From an uncultured Ruminiclostridium sp. (GTDB lineage: Bacteria > Bacillota > Clostridia > Oscillospirales > Ruminococcaceae), in NCBI GenBank assembly GCA_934490165.1, contig CAKSTB010000011.1, forward strand, positions 29,339 to 93,338: a DNA stretch of 64,000 nucleotides, read 5' to 3'. The notes under the pieces were generated by a model that saw nothing but the letters and a program-made list of their open reading frames with translations, was not told where the DNA came from and did not search any database. The position numbers were made by a program, and so were the translations under genes. Shown here one piece after another: positions 59,527-64,000 of this stretch (the stretch's first letter is position 1; every line of letters begins with the position of its first letter).

Positions 59527-61863
59527 ATGAAAATGCGAGAGAAAAACAAAATACGGTCTGCTGTCAAATTCATCATTACGTCAGCTGTACTTGCTCTGAC
59601 ATTGACAGTCGCATCTGTTGCGGCGTTCGCCGAAGGCGAAAACGAAAGAACCCAGACTGTATACATAGGCGGTAATATGCTTGTTGTATCGGCAACGGAG
59701 GGCTCATACTGGTATTATAATGAAGCTGACGGTTCGATAACCGAAAGTGATGAGGATAATGCAAATATAATAATCAACAATGAAAAGCAATATGACGATG
59801 AAGATGAAAAAGATGACGGCGAAATGTATATGTCGATAAAGAATGTCAATATCACGTCAAATGGTCAGAACTATTACTATTTTTCAAATTCAGGAATTTA
59901 TAGTCTTGCTGATGAGCTGTTTCTGAGAGTTTACGGCGATTGCAGGATAAGCGGTGCAGAGTACGGAATTTATGCAAACCGTATTCATATATCAGGTCAG
60001 GACAAACAGGCGAAGCTGACGGTCACAGGTGATAATACGCTTGCAAAGCCCGGAACATATTTTTCGCAGTCTGAGGCTATGCACTTAAATTACAGGAGCA
60101 GAATAGTATCCGTTTCTTCACTACGCACTGATTTCTCGGTCATATTAAGAAGCACTACCAATAACACGGTGTACGGTGCGTTTACATTATACGGCTCTAA
60201 GAACAGCATTTTTGCGGGTGCCGATATAGACGGAACTGATGCGAAAGAGTTTCTCGCAGGTGAGGACGGATATTATCAGCTTGGAGATAAAAGCCAATAT
60301 AAATATATAGAATATCGTGTCGGTATTGAACTTTACGATAAGGTTGAAATTACAGATGCTACACTTACTTTCAATGCAGGCGACAAGCCAGGCTTTACGG
60401 CAAAGTTAGCTGATAAGCACGAGGATAAATTCAGCATTTGGGAAGAGAAGTGGACACTCCTCGATGAAAGCGGAAACAGAGTAAAATGGTGTTCGTCGGT
60501 TGAAATGTTTAATCCGATTGACAAAGAAAAATTATTAACTGAATTTGAAGATGGAAAGACATATTATTATTCCATATCTATCAGGATAGATGACTTTTTC
60601 GGTGAGTATGCGGACAATGTGACTGTAACAATAAACGGAAAACCCTATAATTTTGATAACAGCGGTAATAATTATCACTATACTCTTTATATGACGGACT
60701 TCATTGAAATGACGCCTGCCGTAAAGAGTGACACTGTTATCAATAAGGTTGAAATAAGCGGTGCTACGCTGTCTTACAACGATGGGGATAAGCCTGTCGC
60801 AACAGCGGTAACAGGCGGCGAGTTTAAAGACAATTATGAGATAGCATACGAATATTGGGAAGAGATGCAGCAGAACGCCGACGGAACGCTTGAACCCGTT
60901 GCTTTCTGGTATTCGGACGAGAATATGTATACCGCGGCAACAAAGAAGTTTACAAAGTTTGAAAGCGGCAAGAAATATATGTACAGTATAGGTCTTAAAG
61001 CAAAGGATGGATATAAATTCGGTAGCGGTAATGCAACAGTAATGACATTTGACGGTAAAGAAGTTGCAACTCCGAATTATATACCGGCTTTTGACGGAAA
61101 GACCGCTATGGCGATATCGCTGAAAACGATAAATGTCACTGAAGCTCAGCGGCATATCCACAGCTACGGCAAGTGGTCATATGACAATGATAATCACTGG
61201 TTACAGTGCACGGACAGTAATTGTGAAGATCTGAGCGGCAGTATCAAGGATAAGGGAAAACACGTCTTTGACGATGATAAAGATGCAGTTTGTGATGTTT
61301 GCGGATACGAAAGACAGATCGTAAATCCGGGTGACGATAACAAGCCCGGACAGCCCGATGATAAGCCTACAGTACCGGGTGACGATAACGAGCCCGGACA
61401 GCCCGATGATAAGCCCACAGTACCGGGTGACGATAACAAGCCCGGACAGCCCGATGATAAGCCCACAGTACCGGGTGACGATAACAAGCCCGGACAGCCC
61501 GATGATAAGCCTACCGTACCGGGTGACGATAACAAGCCCGGACAGCCCGATGATAAGCCTACCGTACCGGGTGACGACAATAAGCCCGGACAGCCCGACG
61601 ATAAACCTACAGTACCGGGTGACAGCAATAATGAACCGGAAGATCCCGATGATAAACCTACAGTACCGGGTGACGATAATAAGCCGGAAAACCCCGATGA
61701 TAATAACCCTGTAACTCCCGGTGAAAGCGAAGATGTTACGCCCGGAGAATGCCCCGGCGATCCGATCGTTAATCCCGACACTGACGGCAGACTTGATATT
61801 GCGATATTTGCAATATCGGTAGTTTCGCTTGCAGGTGCTTTTGCAGTCCGCAAAAAGAAATAA
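59527..61863 (+). CDS. Surface protein with acidic Pro-rich wall-spanning repeats
   Basis: A 778-residue protein with AAAAGGAGG before the ATG. The signal peptide ends near VAAFAEG. Residues about 20-290 look like a beta-helix or adhesin domain, followed by two similar domains of about 125 residues (KVEISGATLSYNDGDKPVAT pattern) and a CDVCGYE motif preceded by HWLQCTDSNC. Residues about 600-725 are tandem PGDDNKPGQPDDKPTV units, a stalk through the wall. The protein ends with a hydrophobic helix (LDIAIFAISVVSLAGAFAV) and RKKK, like sortase substrates, but I see no LPxTG. The anchor may be non-canonical. Confidence 0.85.
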   Translation: MKMREKNKIRSAVKFIITSAVLALTLTVASVAAFAEGENERTQTVYIGGNMLVVSATEGSYWYYNEADGSITESDEDNANIIINNEKQYDDEDEKDDGEMYMSIKNVNITSNGQNYYYFSNSGIYSLADELFLRVYGDCRISGAEYGIYANRIHISGQDKQAKLTVTGDNTLAKPGTYFSQSEAMHLNYRSRIVSVSSLRTDFSVILRSTTNNTVYGAFTLYGSKNSIFAGADIDGTDAKEFLAGEDGYYQLGDKSQYKYIEYRVGIELYDKVEITDATLTFNAGDKPGFTAKLADKHEDKFSIWEEKWTLLDESGNRVKWCSSVEMFNPIDKEKLLTEFEDGKTYYYSISIRIDDFFGEYADNVTVTINGKPYNFDNSGNNYHYTLYMTDFIEMTPAVKSDTVINKVEISGATLSYNDGDKPVATAVTGGEFKDNYEIAYEYWEEMQQNADGTLEPVAFWYSDENMYTAATKKFTKFESGKKYMYSIGLKAKDGYKFGSGNATVMTFDGKEVATPNYIPAFDGKTAMAISLKTINVTEAQRHIHSYGKWSYDNDNHWLQCTDSNCEDLSGSIKDKGKHVFDDDKDAVCDVCGYERQIVNPGDDNKPGQPDDKPTVPGDDNEPGQPDDKPTVPGDDNKPGQPDDKPTVPGDDNKPGQPDDKPTVPGDDNKPGQPDDKPTVPGDDNKPGQPDDKPTVPGDSNNEPEDPDDKPTVPGDDNKPENPDDNNPVTPGESEDVTPGECPGDPIVNPDTDGRLDIAIFAISVVSLAGAFAVRKKK
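61327..61701 (+). repeat. 48-bp tandem repeats coding PGDDNKPGQPDDKPTV
   Basis: Six near-identical 48-base units from 61327 are followed by one of 51 bases and a partial one. Differences are mostly silent. The number of units may vary between strains. Confidence 0.92.
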
Positions 61864-61898
61864 GATACCACACTGAAAATTAAATAAACACATACAAA

Positions 61899-61935
61899 AA
61901 CTCCCGCCTGCCGTAAAGCTGACGGGAGTTCTTGT
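61899..61935. terminator. Bidirectional terminator between the surface protein and enolase genes
   Basis: An 8-bp outer stem, aactcccg with cgggagtt, inner loop of 16 bases. On the minus strand TTTTTGTATG follows, which suits the enolase transcript. Confidence 0.8.
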
Positions 61936-61973
61936 TATTTGAAAGGAGACGAATGCAATATTGAATTCAGCGC

Positions 61974-63269
61974 TTAACGCTTTACGTTGAATGCGTTTAT
62001 ACCGGGGTAAACTGCGCTGTTACCAAGCTCTTCTTCAATTCTTAAGAGCTGGTTGTACTTTGCTACACGTTCGCTTCTGCTGGGAGCACCGGTCTTTATC
62101 TGGCAGGTGTTAAGAGCAACTGCGAGGTCTGCAATAGTTGTATCTGCGGTTTCACCCGAACGGTGAGAAGAAATAGCAGTGTAGCCCGCCTTGTGAGCCA
62201 TCTTTATAGCTTCAAGCGTTTCGGAAACAGAGCCTATCTGATTAAGCTTGATAAGTATTGAGTTTCCACAACCGAGAGAGATACCCTTTGAAAGTCTTTC
62301 TGTGTTTGTTACGAACAGGTCGTCGCCGACAAGCTGTACCTTGTTGCCGAGTTCGGAAGTGAGCTTTTGCCAACCCTCCCAGTCCTCTTCATCAAGCGCA
62401 TCTTCTATGGAGATTATCGGGTATTTTTCAACGAGGCTTTTCCAGTGAGCGATAAGCTGTTCAGATGTGAACTTCTGTTTGCATTTGGGCAGGATATATT
62501 CTCCCTTCTTTTCGCCTTTCCACTCACTTGAAGCGGCATCCATTGCTATCATAAAGTCTTTACCGGGCTCATATCCGGCATTCTTAACGGCTTGAAGAAT
62601 GAACTGTATAGCCTCTTCATCGCTTGCAAGGTCAGGTGCAAAGCCGCCCTCATCGCCTACAGATGTAGCAAGTCCCTTCGATTTGAGAAGCGCCGCAAGT
62701 GCATGGAAAACCTCGGCGCACTGTCTTAATGCTTCTTTGAATGAAGGAGCACCGACAGGCATTATCATAAATTCCTGTACGTCAACTGTGTTTGCCGCAT
62801 GAGCGCCGCCGTTGAGAATATTCATCATAGGAACGGGGAGTCTGTTTGCGCTTACACCGCCTAAAAATCTGTAGAGAGGGATTTCAAGAGAAGTTGCCGC
62901 AGCTCTTGCCGCAGCAATAGAAACTGCAAGAATAGCATTTGCGCCGAGCTTGGACTTGTCCTTTGTGCCGTCAGCTTCAATCATTGCCTTATCTACTGCG
63001 TAGGTATCGCAGGCATCTATACCTCTTACGGCATCGTTTATTATTGTATTGATGTTTTCTACTGCCTTTGTAACACCCTTGCCGCCGTATCTTGCCTTGT
63101 CACCGTCACGAAGTTCAAGCGCTTCAAACTCACCGGTAGAAGCACCGCTGGGCGCTGTACCTCTTCCGACAGTACCGTCTTCAAGATATACCTCAGCTTC
63201 TACAGTGGGGTTTCCTCTTGAGTCGAGTATTTCTCTTCCTATTACTTTTTCAATAGCTGTATAAATCAT
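61974..63269 (-). CDS. eno: Enolase
   Basis: A 431-residue protein with GGAGGA before the ATG. It has the enolase pattern throughout: IGREILDSRGNPTVEAEV near the start, GRGTAPSGASTGEFEALELR, VGDEGGFAPDLASDEEAIQF, SIEDALDEEDWEGW (metal Asp/Glu), VQLVGDDLFVTN, and SHRSGETADTTIADLAVAL with the catalytic loop. It converts 2-phosphoglycerate to phosphoenolpyruvate in glycolysis. It is a single-gene unit whose promoter is bracketed by two identical-type palindromes. Confidence 0.97.
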   Translation of the reverse strand: MIYTAIEKVIGREILDSRGNPTVEAEVYLEDGTVGRGTAPSGASTGEFEALELRDGDKARYGGKGVTKAVENINTIINDAVRGIDACDTYAVDKAMIEADGTKDKSKLGANAILAVSIAAARAAATSLEIPLYRFLGGVSANRLPVPMMNILNGGAHAANTVDVQEFMIMPVGAPSFKEALRQCAEVFHALAALLKSKGLATSVGDEGGFAPDLASDEEAIQFILQAVKNAGYEPGKDFMIAMDAASSEWKGEKKGEYILPKCKQKFTSEQLIAHWKSLVEKYPIISIEDALDEEDWEGWQKLTSELGNKVQLVGDDLFVTNTERLSKGISLGCGNSILIKLNQIGSVSETLEAIKMAHKAGYTAISSHRSGETADTTIADLAVALNTCQIKTGAPSRSERVAKYNQLLRIEEELGNSAVYPGINAFNVKR

Positions 63270-63368
63270 CTGAAATCCTCCGTTTACCGCCGCTTTTCAC
63301 TAAGCTTGTATGTAACTTATATTATTGCAGATTTTTCTGTGATAATACGGATCTGGCGGTTAAATTTG

Positions 63369-63384
63369 GTTAGCTTCAACTAAC
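63369..63384 (-). promoter_or_regulatory. Candidate operator O1 of enolase (GTTAG-N6-CTAAC)
   Basis: gttag-cttcaa-ctaac, a perfect 5-bp palindrome with six-base spacer, directly downstream of the -10 box, covering about +1 to +17 of the transcript. Confidence 0.6.
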
Positions 63385-63392
63385 TAAAATAG

Positions 63393-63421
63393 ATTATAGC
63401 ACAGCGGTGTCGAATAGTCAA
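63393..63421 (-). promoter_or_regulatory. eno: Sigma-A promoter of enolase
   Basis: On the minus strand, TTGACT (63416-63421) and TATAAT (63393-63398) with a 17-base spacer. Confidence 0.88.
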
Positions 63422-63438
63422 TAGGTTTTGAGAAAAAA

Positions 63439-63454
63439 GTTAGATAAAACTAAC
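63439..63454 (-). promoter_or_regulatory. Candidate operator O2 of enolase (GTTAG-N6-CTAAC)
   Basis: gttag-ataaaa-ctaac, the same half-sites and spacing as O1, 18 bases upstream of the -35 box. Centre-to-centre distance to O1 is 70 bp. Confidence 0.6.
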
Positions 63455-63498
63455 CGAATGGCGTTTTTATGGGATTGTGGCACAACCCGAAAAAGAAA

Positions 63499-63546
63499 AA
63501 GTGAGCCAAAGCGCAAAAGATAGTGCGCACGGCTCGCTTTTTTGTA
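63499..63546. terminator. Strong bidirectional hairpin between enolase and repeat copy 2
   Basis: Outer arms aagtgagcc and ggctcgctt (one wobble), an inner hairpin gcgca/tgcgc, and T or A runs on both sides. No protein gene ends here, so on the minus strand it would end a transcript from repeat copy 2. Confidence 0.75.
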
Positions 63547-63584
63547 TAGTGTACTTATTGTATACTGTTTTAGTATTTAACATT

Positions 63585-63942
63585 GATAGCAGGCTACCGA
63601 TAGTTCTGTTTGTCGGATAGCACTTCTCGGGTTCGCTATTCTGTTTAATAACGTTGCTGCTATGAACGAGGGCAAGAACCAAAGGGAACAGGTACAAGTC
63701 TGAGCCTCGCTTACGCGAGGCTCGTGCACTCCGCTAAAGCTCCGTTGGACTTAGCAGCCCAGTGCAGCAAAGCGGAACGTCCGAGTGCTTGCGAAAGCAA
63801 GACTCAACCCTGTACCCTTAGGTTCTCTCCCAAATCAGTTATTCCTCTTGAGCGACGAGAGGAGCGGGAGCATTGCTTATGCAATGCTCAGACGTGCATC
63901 CCTCTTTCCTTACCCACCCCCCCACCCCGCTAGGGTGTTGGC
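63585..63942 (-). repeat. Dispersed structured repeat, copy 2 (inverted relative to copy 1)
   Basis: Reverse complement of this stretch matches 24434-24704 in the left block (gccaacaccc to aacctaaggg) and in the right block (agcaacgtta to ctatcggtagcctgctatc). The variable arm between them is about 170 bases instead of about 45 and contains further hairpins (gagcctcgcgtaagcgaggctc in two halves; gcttgc/gcaagc). Arm ends still pair: aacctaaggg with ccctttggtt. The rest of the window end, 63943-64000, shows nothing I can name. Confidence 0.85.
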
Positions 63943-64000
63943 TGAACTCGTGTAACCACCTGAATATCGTATATCCTGTAAGTTCTGGAACGCTTAACGC

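Noticed and set aside
60535..61893. Long minus-strand frames opposite the surface-protein gene
   Set aside because: They mirror the 48-bp tandem repeat and lack starts. The plus-strand gene has promoter, ribosome site and signal peptide.
63467..63697. 76-codon minus-strand frame sharing QNSEPEKCYPT with the 24.6-kb frame
   Set aside because: Part of it is repeat and part runs through the strong hairpin at 63499-63546. No ribosome site. I keep the RNA or mobile-element reading instead.
63912..63928. C-rich run (G-quadruplex possibility on the minus strand)
   Set aside because: Only one long G run plus one short run on the minus strand; not four evenly spaced runs. Its place at the edge of the repeat may be chance.
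63724..63933. 69-codon plus-strand frame at the window end
   Set aside because: Lies on the opposite strand of the structured repeat copy 2, no start signals, composition driven by hairpins.

Overview
The window looks like the chromosome of a spore-forming, low-to-middle GC Clostridia species of the Ruminococcaceae/Oscillospiraceae type. Three sporulation genes (sigma-G, SpoIVB, Spo0A) show that it belongs to the endospore lineage. The plant-polysaccharide enzymes (GH43, GH5) and the very large leucine-rich-repeat and Fn3 surface protein suggest a gut or rumen fibre degrader. A relative of [Eubacterium] siraeum is my guess, not something proven here.

Layout: (1) 1-6600 is the end of a prophage late region: tape measure, two tail proteins, a small protein, holin and amidase endolysin, closed by a terminator. 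tRNA-Leu and tRNA-Ser follow on the minus strand, each with its own terminator. (2) 7-16 kb: a small NrdD-like protein, sigG, a membrane protein, a truncated second copy of the sigG 3' end, a three-gene two-component system with one kinase that lacks its histidine, three small unknown proteins and a MATE exporter. (3) 16-24 kb, mostly minus strand: an MFS exporter behind a structured leader with a 12-codon peptide, a PPOX-fold protein, a PARG-like hydrolase, a coiled-coil protein, diaminopimelate decarboxylase, an esterase and a large lipoprotein. (4) 24-30 kb: a structured dispersed repeat, then a heterodimeric ABC exporter behind an upstream ORF with a hairpin, and a GH3 lipoprotein. (5) 30-36.2 kb: a Q-rich membrane protein, a c-di-GMP phosphodiesterase, a PadR regulator, an amidohydrolase and a phosphopantetheinyl transferase. 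(6) 36.5-45.9 kb: one 9.4-kb surface-protein gene. (7) 46-50 kb: a deformylase-like protein, then GH43, an AraC regulator and a GH5 lipoprotein. (8) 50-57 kb: DUF1540, HAD phosphatase, uridine phosphorylase, a membrane protein, spoIVB, spo0A, a serine hydrolase and a lipoprotein. (9) 57-64 kb: a duplicated DUF305 protein, a large HTH protein, a repeat-rich surface protein, enolase, and a second, inverted copy of the structured repeat.

How the genes work together: sigG, spoIVB and spo0A belong to the sporulation circuit, with three Spo0A boxes in front of spo0A. GH43, AraC and GH5 form a small polysaccharide-use locus. Two drug-exporter loci each carry a short upstream ORF overlapping competing or strong RNA hairpins, which suggests antibiotic-sensing attenuation. 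Many genes have textbook sigma-A promoters with a 17-bp spacer.

The least explained element is the pair of about 270-bp and 358-bp inverted repeats at 24.4 and 63.6 kb. They share conserved flanks and a conserved stem that closes an arm of very different length and sequence. This is what a structured RNA or an RNA-bearing mobile element would look like. I could run no database search or folding program, so all family names come from motifs read by eye.
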